Assembly (NCBI GenBank): GCA_023421245.1
Contig: JAEZTV010000009.1
Location: forward strand, 62,001-126,000
Source of the DNA: Bacillota bacterium
GTDB taxonomy: Bacteria; Bacillota; Clostridia; Oscillospirales; Ruminococcaceae
Direction of reading: 5' to 3'
Length of the DNA stretch: 64,000 nucleotides
Part shown: piece by piece, positions 28,601 to 39,404 of the stretch
Layout: every line of letters begins with the position of its first letter
How positions within the stretch are numbered: the first letter of the stretch is position 1
The notes under the pieces: generated by a model
Database searches by the model: none
Seen by the model: the letters and a program-made list of their open reading frames with translations, nothing else
Told to the model about the DNA's origin: nothing
Program-made: the position numbers and the translations under genes

Positions 28601-31600
28601 GGGAGCGACCGCAATTTCCCGATAGCGCCAGCGACTACGCTGCCATTTCAATCCACACTCCCCGTGTGGGGAGCGACACCAATACAAAAAGCGCCAAAAG
28701 TCGCAGGTGTCATTTCAATCCACACTCCCCGTGTGGGGAGCGACCGCATTCGTTGCACAACATCAAAAGTTCGTAACGATTTCAATCCACACTCCCCGTG
28801 TGGGGAGCGACTGATTTTGCAAGGTCGCCCGTGCTTCGCTTGCTCTTATTTCAATCCACACTCCCCGTGTGGGGAGCGACTTAGCCGCCCTTCGCGGCAC
28901 TCTTTGCAGACTTATTTCAATCCACACTCCCCGTGTGGGGAGCGACTCAAGACCGAGACTGGAGCAAAACCGAAATAATAATTTCAATCCACACTCCCCG
29001 TGTGGGGAGCGACGCTTTGCAGACTTGAAAATCCTAAAACCAATAGATTTCAATCCACACTCCCCGTGTGGGGAGCGACTTAATGGTTTCTTCTTTCTTG
29101 GCTTTGTATGCAATTTCAATCCACACTCCCCGTGTGGGGAGCGACTTTGAGGATGGACAAGGCTCTTTGTTGCCGGATATTTCAATCCACACTCCCCGTG
29201 TGGGGAGCGACTCAAAGCATTTCAAAAGCTTGCTGACTGGGCGACACCGATTTCAATCCACACTCCCCGTGTGGGGAGCGACTATTTACAGGCTATTGCC
29301 TATAAAACTACTTTTATTTCAATCCACACTCCCCGTGTGGGGAGCGACGAACAACGACTTATATTGGTATCATCAAGATTGACATTTCAATCCACACTCC
29401 CCGTGTGGGGAGCGACGGGTACATTATTGTCTAGCGTTGATACTGCGAGTATTTCAATCCACACTCCCCGTGTGGGGAGCGACAAGGGCTTCGCTCTTCC
29501 TCATTCCAGTAGCCGCAAATTTCAATCCACACTCCCCGTGTGGGGAGCGACCTCTGCCTTGATGCCGAACACATGGTACTTGTCACAATTTCAATCCACA
29601 CTCCCCGTGTGGGGAGCGACACACACGATTACATAAGTGCCGCCAACCGGCACAAATTTCAATCCACACTCCCCGTGTGGGGAGCGACATGCAGAAGAAT
29701 GGGACGAAAAATACTACTGCGTATTTCAATCCACACTCCCCGTGTGGGGAGCGACAAGACTATTTTAGTTGTCACGCCTGCGATATTCCACATTTCAATC
29801 CACACTCCCCGTGTGGGGAGCGACGAGGATTTTCAACAATCACATCAATAACAGCCGTATTTCAATCCACACTCCCCGTGTGGGGAGCGACATACCATTG
29901 CCCGTATCGCGTCTTAATCTGGTCTAATTTCAATCCACACTCCCCGTGTGGGGAGCGACACCCCTTGTGACGCACACGACCCACAAGGCAGGCGTATTTC
30001 AATCCACACTCCCCGTGTGGGGAGCGACGTACCGCCTTAACCATTCGCCGCGTATCTCCATGTATTTCAATCCACACTCCCCGTGTGGGGAGCGACGTAA
30101 TCGCGGAGACGGCCATCCTTACCGATACCAATTTCAATCCACACTCCCCGTGTGGGGAGCGACCGATACCCATGTATGTATGCCGCGCTGCTTGGCATTT
30201 CAATCCACACTCCCCGTGTGGGGAGCGACTTGGTTGTGGTCGCGAGGTACACGGTCGAGGATGGAATTTCAATCCACACTCCCCGTGTGGGGAGCGACAA
30301 AGCGTTTTGCCGTTCTTGCGCGCAACCACGATATTTCAATCCACACTCCCCGTGTGGGGAGCGACGGGTGCTGTCATAACCCCTTGGGTACGGGTCGCAA
30401 GTATTTCAATCCACACTCCCCGTGTGGGGAGCGACCCGATAGTTTTCAGATGCTTGATAGCGCAATCAAAATTTCAATCCACACTCCCCGTGTGGGGAGC
30501 GACCTGCTCTTGATGTTGCTGATTTTGGTATTAGGGTCATTTCAATCCACACTCCCCGTGTGGGGAGCGACGATACTACTGCATCCACCCAAAATGCGCA
30601 TAGTCATTTCAATCCACACTCCCCGTGTGGGGAGCGACGTGTATAATCTTCATCATAAATCAATTCAGGACATTTCAATCCACACTCCCCGTGTGGGGAG
30701 CGACGGAGGACAGTGGCGCACATCGTTTATGTAAGTCCGCATTTCAATCCACACTCCCCGTGTGGGGAGCGACTTGTTTGGGCGGTTGTTGAGTGGGTTT
30801 ATGTTAATTTCAATCCACACTCCCCGTGTGGGGAGCGACATTCTCTCACAATCTGCATTAACAAATTTCATAAAATTTCAATCCACACTCCCCGTGTGGG
30901 GAGCGACTTGAATCATTATCGGTCATTGATGCGCGATTACAGATTTCAATCCACACTCCCCGTGTGGGGAGCGACAGAAAATCCAATTGGTGTAATGTCT
31001 ACCATATATAATTTCAATCCACACTCCCCGTGTGGGGAGCGACACAACAAATCGCCTAAAAGCACACCACCATCTGATTTCAATCCACACTCCCCGTGTG
31101 GGGAGCGACAATAATTATTGGAGATACTATGTTTGTTGGGTTTATTTCAATCCACACTCCCCGTGTGGGGAGCGACTAGGTTTGATTATTTTTGTACATT
31201 TACTTTTAATATTTCAATCCACACTCCCCGTGTGGGGAGCGACAGCCATAGTGACGATTACCGCTGTGGCAGCCACAGATTTCAATCCACACTCCCCGTG
31301 TGGGGAGCGACCAAGAACAAGGGCCACATAAGGCAACTCACTCGGATTTCAATCCACACTCCCCGTGTGGGGAGCGACACACTTCCATGGGGTTGTTAGG
31401 GGGATTCGTCTTATTTCAATCCACACTCCCCGTGTGGGGAGCGACTTCATGGAGGTACCATGAGACAGACGGGGAAGATAATTTCAATCCACACTCCCCG
31501 TGTGGGGAGCGACTTTGAAAATTCATTGTCAAGCCGCAGATGTTCCCATTTCAATCCACACTCCCCGTGTGGGGAGCGACCATCAAGATTGACGAACCGC

Positions 31601-33862
31601 AGATACTTCGACACATTTCAATCCACACTCCCCGTGTGGGGAGCGACTAGAAAAAGAGGGGCTGTATTGTGACCATCCATACACAATTTCAATCCACACT
31701 CCCCGTGTGGGGAGCGACAGGCGATACGAGAAAGCAGGGAGCATATAACGATATTTCAATCCACACTCCCCGTGTGGGGAGCGACTTAATGGTTTCTTCT
31801 TTCTTGGCTTTGTATGCAATTTCAATCCACACTCCCCGTGTGGGGAGCGACCGAGTTCGTTTCTTCTGCTGCGCAGTTTGTCGCCATTTCAATCCACACT
31901 CCCCGTGTGGGGAGCGACATCGTATCCGGCCAACCACATGTAGTCCACGCCATTTCAATCCACACTCCCCGTGTGGGGAGCGACCCTGCGGTACATATCA
32001 TCCGAATCGTTCTACCGTATTTCAATCCACACTCCCCGTGTGGGGAGCGACCACCTCTGCTGTCCTTCAATCTGTCCGCCCGTACCAATTTCAATCCACA
32101 CTCCCCGTGTGGGGAGCGACCATCTATATAATGGCATTACAGCCACCGACACAATATTTCAATCCACACTCCCCGTGTGGGGAGCGACGCGGTTTTGAGT
32201 GAGCAGCCACATGAGTGACACCGATTTCAATCCACACTCCCCGTGTGGGGAGCGACAGTATCGACAATACGCCAAGCATCAGGTCTAGTAAAATTTCAAT
32301 CCACACTCCCCGTGTGGGGAGCGACTTATGACGAACTGCAAAATGAGTTTAACAGTAGGATTTCAATCCACACTCCCCGTGTGGGGAGCGACATAAGGTG
32401 AACCAACAAGCCACCGCCTACCGATAATTTCAATCCACACTCCCCGTGTGGGGAGCGACGGTATGGGTTGCTATTCTTGTCGTTGTTGTCTTTTGATTTC
32501 AATCCACACTCCCCGTGTGGGGAGCGACTTGACCCAACCGTTTACGGTGTCGATACCGTTGATTTCAATCCACACTCCCCGTGTGGGGAGCGACTTCCCG
32601 CCGTTGCGCTGAATCTCAATTGCTTTTAATTTCAATCCACACTCCCCGTGTGGGGAGCGACTAAACATATAAATCAGGTGTTTGCACTCCATAGCATTTC
32701 AATCCACACTCCCCGTGTGGGGAGCGACTACTGTCGCTGTCGTCCATACGGTAAGAGCATACATTTCAATCCACACTCCCCGTGTGGGGAGCGACCCCAC
32801 GCCGGCGGCCTCTCCAACGACTGACCGGGCATTTCAATCCACACTCCCCGTGTGGGGAGCGACTGCGGCGATTTCAAATTGCTTGTACCGTTCACGATTT
32901 CAATCCACACTCCCCGTGTGGGGAGCGACGCGCGGGAAATGCGCGACGTTGAAAGCACGATCCATTTCAATCCACACTCCCCGTGTGGGGAGCGACCCCG
33001 TCGCGCGTCTTAAATACGACGGCAAGGCATTTCAATCCACACTCCCCGTGTGGGGAGCGACGGGTATTACAAAGTTCAAGTAGGCGCGTTTAGCGTATTT
33101 CAATCCACACTCCCCGTGTGGGGAGCGACCATTTCAAGTCGAATTGTATAGATGTTATAAAGCATTTCAATCCACACTCCCCGTGTGGGGAGCGACACAC
33201 CAGAGCCGCCAGAGCGGGACGAAGAGGACATTTCAATCCACACTCCCCGTGTGGGGAGCGACCTCGGACGCGGTAATAAGTCCCGCTTCGGAATATTTCA
33301 ATCCACACTCCCCGTGTGGGGAGCGACCCCTCGTTTTCCGGAACGATTATACCGACAAGGCATTTCAATCCACACTCCCCGTGTGGGGAGCGACCCGCGT
33401 TTCCATGTTGTGCTTCAACGCAACGTTCAAATTTCAATCCACACTCCCCGTGTGGGGAGCGACATCGCGGGAGATACCCCAGCGACGTGTACTTTGTATT
33501 TCAATCCACACTCCCCGTGTGGGGAGCGACCGTGAAATGATTGTTTTTCCCGTCGCCCGTGAAATTTCAATCCACACTCCCCGTGTGGGGAGCGACCGCG
33601 CTATTCTGATACAAGCGCCGTACAGCTTCATTTCAATCCACACTCCCCGTGTGGGGAGCGACCTTTTCTTCATCACTCACCGCCGCGTATTCTTTGCATT
33701 TCAATCCACACTCCCCGTGTGGGGAGCGACCAACGACTGACCAGGCGAAAAATATTGAACGTTATTTCAATCCACACTCCCCGTGTGGGGAGCGACATGT
33801 TTTCCCCAACTCACACAAGCATGCGGCACATTTCAATCCACACTCCCCGTGTGGGGAGCGAC
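22606..33862 (-). CRISPR. Type I-C CRISPR array, 167 repeats and 166 spacers
   Basis: Counted by hand: 165 repeats of 33 nt from 22790 to 33862, plus two 59-nt repeats at 22606-22664 and 22697-22755. Read on the minus strand, each repeat starts GTCGCTCCCC and ends GTGTGGATTGAAAT, the I-C type, with a CTCCCC/GGGGAG stem. Repeats are essentially invariant through 11 kb; spacers are 32-38 nt. Leader and cas genes lie to the right, so transcription is leftward and the youngest spacers are near 33830. The degenerate 59-nt forms at the left mark the oldest end. Several spacers are duplicated or overlapping (see findings). Confidence 0.99.
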
Positions 33863-34031
33863 AGCAAAAATGCACAATACCGGCCTGGAACGATATGCAT
33901 TCCTACAAAAAGCAACTAGAACACTATACATCCAGTATAAATACAATAGATAATAAACACTTTGCTCGTGGTTCGCACCAATAGAGCCGGTGCGAACCTA
34001 CCACAAAACTCATGTAAGCTTATGGTTCGCA
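33863..34031 (-). promoter_or_regulatory. CRISPR leader region
   Basis: 169 bp between the cas2 stop and the first repeat, AT-rich near the repeat as expected for an I-C leader where new spacers enter. It contains a 10-bp inverted repeat GGTTCGCACC/GGTGCGAACC (33970-33979, 33989-33998), and a third copy overlaps the cas2 stop (34024-34032). Confidence 0.75.
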
Positions 34032-34322
34032 CTATACCAAAAGCGTACCCTCAATATCCACCGAGGGTTTTGCTCCGATATGCTCGACCTTGCTGCGATA
34101 GTTATTGCCAAGAAAGTAAAATCGCAAACTATCTTTTTCTTTATCAATAATCTGCTCTAAGATGTGTTGAACTTCACGGAATTTGGCGGCATCCAGTACG
34201 CATTCAAACACTGAGTTTTGCACACGCTGTCCATAGTTTACACACTGCTTTGCAACCTTTCGCAACCGTTTTTTGCCTGCAGCTGTCTCGGTGTTCACAT
34301 CATAGGTAATCAGTATAAGCAT
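34032..34322 (-). CDS. cas2: CRISPR-associated endoribonuclease-fold protein Cas2
   Basis: A 96-aa ferredoxin-fold protein. MLILITYDVNTETAAGKKRLRKV is the standard I-C Cas2 N-terminus, with the conserved Asp at the end of the first strand (YDV). It forms the Cas1-Cas2 integrase core that inserts spacers at the leader. It lies 9 nt after cas1 and is the last gene of the operon, adjacent to the leader. Confidence 0.97.
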   Translation of the reverse strand: MLILITYDVNTETAAGKKRLRKVAKQCVNYGQRVQNSVFECVLDAAKFREVQHILEQIIDKEKDSLRFYFLGNNYRSKVEHIGAKPSVDIEGTLLV

Positions 34323-34331
34323 AATACTTAC

Positions 34332-35363
34332 CTACTTCCACAAAAATACGGGGTAATCATCAAGATCATCGCGCAGATATCGTGCAAGCAGCAAAGCCTG
34401 AACGTGCGGTACCAACCCCCATTCAATTTTTTCCTCAAGATAGGGATGGGTAATCTTGTCCTGTTTCTTTTCCTGCCAAGCACGCAGGACTGCTTTGCGT
34501 GTATCATCATCCATTATCACCGCCCCGCTTTCCTTTTGTGAGAAACCCTTACCATTTATCTCGCGACGATTGATAAGCGAGATGACAAAACGGTCGGCAT
34601 ATACACTGCGCAGTTCCTCCATCAAATCAAGGGCAAGTGAAATACGCCCGGGTCGATCACGGTGTAAAAAGCCTACGTAGGCATCCAGTCCTACGCCTTC
34701 TAATGCGGCGCTGCAGTCATGCGCAAGCAGCGTATATGCAAAAGAGAGCAGCGCATTCACATTGTCCAGTGGCGGACGTCGGTTGCGTCCTGTAAAATGG
34801 AAATCATCCTTTTGCTGCAGGATAAGCTCGTCCAGCACGCCGAAATAGCAGCTTGCAGCCTCACCTTCAAGTCCGCGCAGGCGAGCAGCATCCTCACAAT
34901 CATTGACGGAAGAGATTGCGGATGCAAGCAGTGAAGAAGCGGTTTTGACTCGTGCGGTATCAATGCGCTGGGAATGATCACGGGTTGCACGCTCTAAAAC
35001 CCAGCGGGAGTTATACAGCTTGCCCAGAATGAAACGGCGCGCCAGACGTACGCTTGCGGCGGCATCTTCACTGAGGCGGTACTGTGTTTTACGCAGGGTA
35101 ACGTTGCCGTTTGTCTGCCCGACAACACGGCACAAAAAGCGGCCGTGTGTGCTTAAAAAGCTAAGTGCAGGCCCGAACCTTGCACATCTGCCCATCAGTG
35201 CGGGGCTTGCGCCGGTATAGCCAAAGGCGAGAATGCTTTCAAGGTTATGCAGTGGAATGCGCGCCGCCTCTTGCCCATCCTTGAGCACCACAACATTCTC
35301 TCCATCAAGTGATAGATAGGTATCGGGGGAGGTTACATACAGTGTGTTGAGCAGCTTTTTCAT
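34332..35363 (-). CDS. cas1: CRISPR-associated integrase Cas1 (type I-C)
   Basis: 343 aa, normal for Cas1c. Metal-binding residues are visible in GLEGEAASCYF (Glu near 167), GFLHRDRPGR (His near 235) and LALDLMEELR (acidic pair near 250). The N-terminal beta domain ends with LCRVVGQTNGNV. Catalyses spacer integration with Cas2; with Cas4 it selects PAM-proper prespacers in I-C systems. It starts 12 nt after cas4. Confidence 0.97.
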   Translation of the reverse strand: MKKLLNTLYVTSPDTYLSLDGENVVVLKDGQEAARIPLHNLESILAFGYTGASPALMGRCARFGPALSFLSTHGRFLCRVVGQTNGNVTLRKTQYRLSEDAAASVRLARRFILGKLYNSRWVLERATRDHSQRIDTARVKTASSLLASAISSVNDCEDAARLRGLEGEAASCYFGVLDELILQQKDDFHFTGRNRRPPLDNVNALLSFAYTLLAHDCSAALEGVGLDAYVGFLHRDRPGRISLALDLMEELRSVYADRFVISLINRREINGKGFSQKESGAVIMDDDTRKAVLRAWQEKKQDKITHPYLEEKIEWGLVPHVQALLLARYLRDDLDDYPVFLWK

Positions 35364-35375
35364 AAGCGTTCCCTC

Positions 35376-36044
35376 CTAGTTTTGCAACTCGCTGATTCGG
35401 CTGGCCAGATATTCGCTCACCGGACGGGCTTTCAACAGCTTAGGCAGACATAGATCCTTTAAGGAGCATGCGCCGCATGCTTTGGTGACTTTCACCCGCG
35501 GTGTATATCTGCGATGATACAGCTCATGCATCTCGGCGAACATGGCGGCAACCCTTTCTCTTAACGCTCCGTCGATAGTCACGTGCACGCGGCGTGCGGT
35601 CTCGCCATAATACAGAAAACCATGATCTACGGTACAGCCGAGCATCTCCGAGAGGCAAATGGCCTGTGCCGCGAGTTGCAATACATCCTCGTCGCCCTCT
35701 TTGGGTTTGCCGCGTTTGTATTCGACGGGCACAGGCAGGAACAAACCGTCCCTGCCGTTTAATGGTACACCCTTTTCGGTGCGGTGCAGTTCTACCACGT
35801 CACACACGCCGTTTATGCCCAAGGTTCTTGAAAATATCGGCATCCCGCGCGTGGTGATGATATCACCACGCGCTTCGCTGAGAGATGCATCGTGCGCCCG
35901 TTCGTGCAGGATGTTGCCCTCCACGGTCAGCAGATTATCACACCACACCTGCTCGATGTGGATGAGTGCCCACTGTCTGCGGCAAAACGCAAAGTGCTGG
36001 ATGCCGGAAAGCTGGAGGTAGTCCGCTTCGTTATAGGTCGTCAT
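35376..36044 (-). CDS. cas4: CRISPR-associated exonuclease Cas4
   Basis: A 222-aa RecB-family nuclease with a 4Fe-4S cluster. The four cluster Cys are visible: one at FCRRQW (about residue 21) and three in CGACSLKDLC. Nuclease residues: His in ILHERAHD, Asp in GVCDVVE, Glu and Lys in VEYKRGKP, Gln in LAAQA. It trims prespacers and sets PAM and orientation during acquisition. Its ATG overlaps the cas7 TGA by 4 nt. Confidence 0.96.
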   Translation of the reverse strand: MTTYNEADYLQLSGIQHFAFCRRQWALIHIEQVWCDNLLTVEGNILHERAHDASLSEARGDIITTRGMPIFSRTLGINGVCDVVELHRTEKGVPLNGRDGLFLPVPVEYKRGKPKEGDEDVLQLAAQAICLSEMLGCTVDHGFLYYGETARRVHVTIDGALRERVAAMFAEMHELYHRRYTPRVKVTKACGACSLKDLCLPKLLKARPVSEYLASRISELQN

Positions 36045-36922
36045 GCCATACGAATCAGTGTTACGCTTTCAGGTATATCTTCTTCCCTTGTCGTAACGGT
36101 GTAGTCAGAAAAACTGCGGGCGACTGTGGTATCGTTCTTGTTAATCTTAATGGTATCAAACAATTTATGAGCGGGGCAGTTGCCAAGCTCGCTTGCATGC
36201 TTGAATATGTACAATCCGCGCACAGCCATTTTTCCTCTTGCTGCGGAATGGTCATGCTCAAACATGTTGATGATGGCCTCCCACAGCAGGGTAAGGTCAT
36301 CTTCGCTAAAACCGGTGGATTTGCGCGCAAGGTTTGCGGACACATAGCCATCCACGCGATAGAGTGCGTAGGGGATAATATGCTTGCGGCCCATCTCGGT
36401 TTCCTTCTTCTTTGCATCTTCTTCGGTGGTAATTGCAACACGTGTAATCGTTACTTCCTGCTGTACGATAGGATCAATGCTTTTTGCAAACCCAATCTGT
36501 ACCGGGCCGCGAACCTGCCCGCAGTTGAGCCTTGCTTTGACAAACGTCACCATGACAGCGCCAAAGGTACGGATATCAAAGTATTTTTTACACATGAAAT
36601 CCCGAATTGTTTCATCGATATCGCCCTTTTTCTCTTGTGCCTCTTTTTCATCTTTCACGCCAGCATGAGCAAACGCCTGCTTTTCCTTCGTTACCAGCGC
36701 CGCGCCTTCTTTAATGTAGATGCTATACCCGTCGCTGTTTTCTTTTAAGGTTTCAACATAGTTGCGGATTTTGCGCTTTAAACACACATCGGTCACAATG
36801 CCGTAGCCAGTTTCTGCATCGATGCGCGGCATATTGCCTGCGTCGGGGTCTCCGTTGGGGTTACCGTTCTCCACATCAAACAACACGCTGAATTCATACC
36901 TGTTTTTAATAATCTCACTCAT
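36041..36922 (-). CDS. cas7c: Type I-C Cascade backbone protein Cas7 (Csd2)
   Basis: A 293-aa RAMP protein of the Csd2/Csh2 family. Landmarks: FSVLFDVENGNPNGDPDAGN with the glycine/Asp-rich loop near residue 15, TGYGIVTDVCLKRKIRN, and DIRTFGAVM. Several copies coat the crRNA spacer. It overlaps cas8c by 4 nt and cas4 by 4 nt, a tightly coupled operon. Confidence 0.96.
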   Translation of the reverse strand: MSEIIKNRYEFSVLFDVENGNPNGDPDAGNMPRIDAETGYGIVTDVCLKRKIRNYVETLKENSDGYSIYIKEGAALVTKEKQAFAHAGVKDEKEAQEKKGDIDETIRDFMCKKYFDIRTFGAVMVTFVKARLNCGQVRGPVQIGFAKSIDPIVQQEVTITRVAITTEEDAKKKETEMGRKHIIPYALYRVDGYVSANLARKSTGFSEDDLTLLWEAIINMFEHDHSAARGKMAVRGLYIFKHASELGNCPAHKLFDTIKINKNDTTVARSFSDYTVTTREEDIPESVTLIRMA

Positions 36923-38718
36923 GATTCCTTGTCCTCCTTATTGTCTTCTTTTTTCGCATAAAATGAATTGTGCTGGTGGTAGTAGCCCAGGATAAATACA
37001 CCCTGTTCTTCTGAGGTAAGGCGCGGGGGATATGGTTGCCCCTCCATCTTCATCAACTCATATATTTCCGAAATGAGTTTTTCGTACACCTTTCCATATT
37101 CACCCTTAGAGGTATGGTTTTGGGAAAGCTTTACGAGGTTTGGGAACACGCTTGCGGGAGTACTGCACGCCGAGGTGAAGTATCGGTCCTTAATGGTCGA
37201 GTTAATACCACGGTTTGCATCGAGCTGCGCTTTTTCCAATACAGCAAAAAGCCGCCCAAACAGATATGCCTTGTTGTCACTGTTTTTGTTTAAGCCCACG
37301 GTAAGTTCCTCCTTGTTCTTTCCGGTTTTTATATTTTTGCGGATCAGGTAGGCCTTGATAATCGCTGCCTTGCAGTAGCTGATTTCATCCCCCGCGCGAA
37401 TGCGTGTCAATACTGCATTAAAAAGCTGCGTGGGATAGGGTTGTCCGGTGAGGATTGCGCGAAGGACTGAGCCTGCAAGCAATGGGGAAGGGGACTTATC
37501 GCTTGCCTTTGGGGAAACCGTTTCATTGAGCAGTCGCCACAATGAAAGGATGTCGGGTTCTTTGGGAGACCGTTTTTGTATGCGAAGATGTTCGTAGTGA
37601 AGGGCGGTTTTTTCAACAAATCTCCCAAAGCTATCGCAAACAAAGAAGCGGACGGCAAGTCTTGCAGCGTTGGGGGAGATACCCAATACATAAAAGGAAA
37701 CATTGTTGTCGAACGCTTCGGTGTAGTTTCCAATCGGTGCGCCATTTGCGATTTTTTTCAGCACGCCTTTTACCTCGCGGACAGCTCGTTCGTCTCTTAC
37801 AGGCGCCGAAGTAAGATTTTTTTCCTCAAGCTCAGAAGGATCAAATAGCATAGCTGCATAGTCCTGATAGCCTGGATCTGTGGTTTCAGCCCAAAATACA
37901 ACGGTGGTATCACCCAGAAAAAGCCGGTGTGCGCTATCGGCAATGAGATGATTAAGCACGGTAGTATAAGCAAAAGTCGCACGTTCGCTAACAGGGGCAT
38001 TGAGCCCTTGTTCCTCATTACGCCCGTAAGAATCATACGCACGAGCATTAAAAGATACGATTGCGGCTCCCACAGATTGAGCACCGCGCACCCCTTTGAT
38101 GCTGGGGTGCAGTCTTGCGGCAGGAGCAAGCTCTCCGGTAACAAGGCAGGGTAACATGGCACTGCTACTGGGCGCGTTTTTATACCGTTCCCAAGCAGCG
38201 AGAACCAATTGATCTTCATGTATAAACCCACTGCCGTCCAAACGGAATACAATGCCTCCGCCGTCACAAAGTTCGTCCAGACAGTCTGTTAATGCTTCAT
38301 GCTCCCCGGCTTTATCGGGGTCCCAATTTGTAACATAGGACACTACGGCCCTTGCTGCGTCGCAGTCCACTTCACTTAAAAGCTTAACGTGCAACGCCTT
38401 AAAGCTCTCAAAACACTGCTTGGCTCGTTCCGGCTTTCCTTTTTTGTCCACGCCAAGCATGTACGAAGAGTTTTCGCACAAGAAGTTTGAACTTACCCCG
38501 CTTGTCTTTTTCACCGGTTCCGGCACCAGTCGTTTTTGCGGAATTTCTTTGCCTTTTGCATTTTTGTTTTTTAGCGGAAGAACATTGATTAGCTCCCCGT
38601 TTTTGGACAAAACAAGTGCGTAAGACACATTTACCATACCGTACCCCGGCCGTGGAATACCACTTTGCTCATCCTGCGCCAAAATGTCGTAATATTTTGC
38701 AAGGGATTGCAAAATCAT
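36919..38718 (-). CDS. cas8c: Type I-C Cascade large subunit Cas8c (Csd1)
   Basis: 599 aa from ATG 38718, preceded by a near-perfect AAGGAGGTGA site; the in-frame codon at 38742 lies inside cas5. N-terminus MILQSLAKYYDIL is a Csd1 hallmark. The large subunit recognises the PAM and recruits Cas3. In I-C systems a small subunit (Cas11c) is often translated from inside the 3' part of cas8c, and the C-terminal ~130 residues here are helical enough to allow this, but I did not identify a clear internal start. Confidence 0.95.
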   Translation of the reverse strand: MILQSLAKYYDILAQDEQSGIPRPGYGMVNVSYALVLSKNGELINVLPLKNKNAKGKEIPQKRLVPEPVKKTSGVSSNFLCENSSYMLGVDKKGKPERAKQCFESFKALHVKLLSEVDCDAARAVVSYVTNWDPDKAGEHEALTDCLDELCDGGGIVFRLDGSGFIHEDQLVLAAWERYKNAPSSSAMLPCLVTGELAPAARLHPSIKGVRGAQSVGAAIVSFNARAYDSYGRNEEQGLNAPVSERATFAYTTVLNHLIADSAHRLFLGDTTVVFWAETTDPGYQDYAAMLFDPSELEEKNLTSAPVRDERAVREVKGVLKKIANGAPIGNYTEAFDNNVSFYVLGISPNAARLAVRFFVCDSFGRFVEKTALHYEHLRIQKRSPKEPDILSLWRLLNETVSPKASDKSPSPLLAGSVLRAILTGQPYPTQLFNAVLTRIRAGDEISYCKAAIIKAYLIRKNIKTGKNKEELTVGLNKNSDNKAYLFGRLFAVLEKAQLDANRGINSTIKDRYFTSACSTPASVFPNLVKLSQNHTSKGEYGKVYEKLISEIYELMKMEGQPYPPRLTSEEQGVFILGYYHQHNSFYAKKEDNKEDKES

Positions 38719-38722
38719 AGTG

Positions 38723-39382
38723 TCACCTCCTTGCTTCCACATCGGTCAGGTCAATCACCCCGTCCTTCATTACAGCGCGGAAAAACATGGGCCGAATGTC
38801 CTCTAAATCTGCAAAATCCATGTCGTATAGCATGTACCCTAGGTCGGTCTCGCCGGAAAACGGTGTTTTTGGCGTACTTTCCGGTGCAGGTTCGAAATGG
38901 GCGGGGAACTCTCTGCACCCAAAGCAGGGGGCATGATAGCACTTTCCTTCCCGGATACGCCGCAAGGCGATATTGTAGTGCTTTTCGGGGGTGTCCTCCA
39001 CGCCGGCCTTGTCGGTCAACTCAAAATGCGCGTGGATGATATAGCACACATCCCGCAACACCATGGACGCGCGCTGTTGACGATCCTCGGTGGTATTGAT
39101 ATAGGGCAGTTCGTTTTTTGTGCCGTTCATCACCTTGCGTACGCTGGATGCTAAAATTTTGCTGCTTACTTCATTACGGCGGATGTTGGAGAAACGGATA
39201 TCGTTGCAGACATAAATCCGGTCGATTACCCATCGGATGGCAGGCTTCCAATAGATGGCCTCGATTAACCCCCGTGCCGCCGAGGGGGTAATCACATCGT
39301 AGCTGACGCGCTCTACCTTCATTTCGGGGCGGGTGAACAGAGCATATTCACCCCACACTCTAAGCGAAATTCCATAACCCAT
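38723..39382 (-). CDS. cas5c: Type I-C pre-crRNA processing protein Cas5 (Cas5c/d)
   Basis: A 219-aa RAMP protein. GYGISLRVWGEYALFTRPEMKVERVSYDV and PSAARGLIEAIYWKPAIRW match the Cas5d family. In I-C systems there is no Cas6, and Cas5 itself cuts the repeat and holds the 5' handle, consistent with the absence of cas6 here. It lies 22 nt downstream of cas3, and its stop is just upstream of the cas8c start. Confidence 0.95.
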   Translation of the reverse strand: MGYGISLRVWGEYALFTRPEMKVERVSYDVITPSAARGLIEAIYWKPAIRWVIDRIYVCNDIRFSNIRRNEVSSKILASSVRKVMNGTKNELPYINTTEDRQQRASMVLRDVCYIIHAHFELTDKAGVEDTPEKHYNIALRRIREGKCYHAPCFGCREFPAHFEPAPESTPKTPFSGETDLGYMLYDMDFADLEDIRPMFFRAVMKDGVIDLTDVEARR

Positions 39383-39404
39383 ACAATCAACTCCTTTTTA
39401 TTGT

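Noticed and set aside
22585..33984. Dozens of ORFs with repeats such as SIHTPRVGSD, NPHSPCGER, SLPTRGVWIE
   Set aside because: They are translations of the CRISPR repeat in different frames, not genes.
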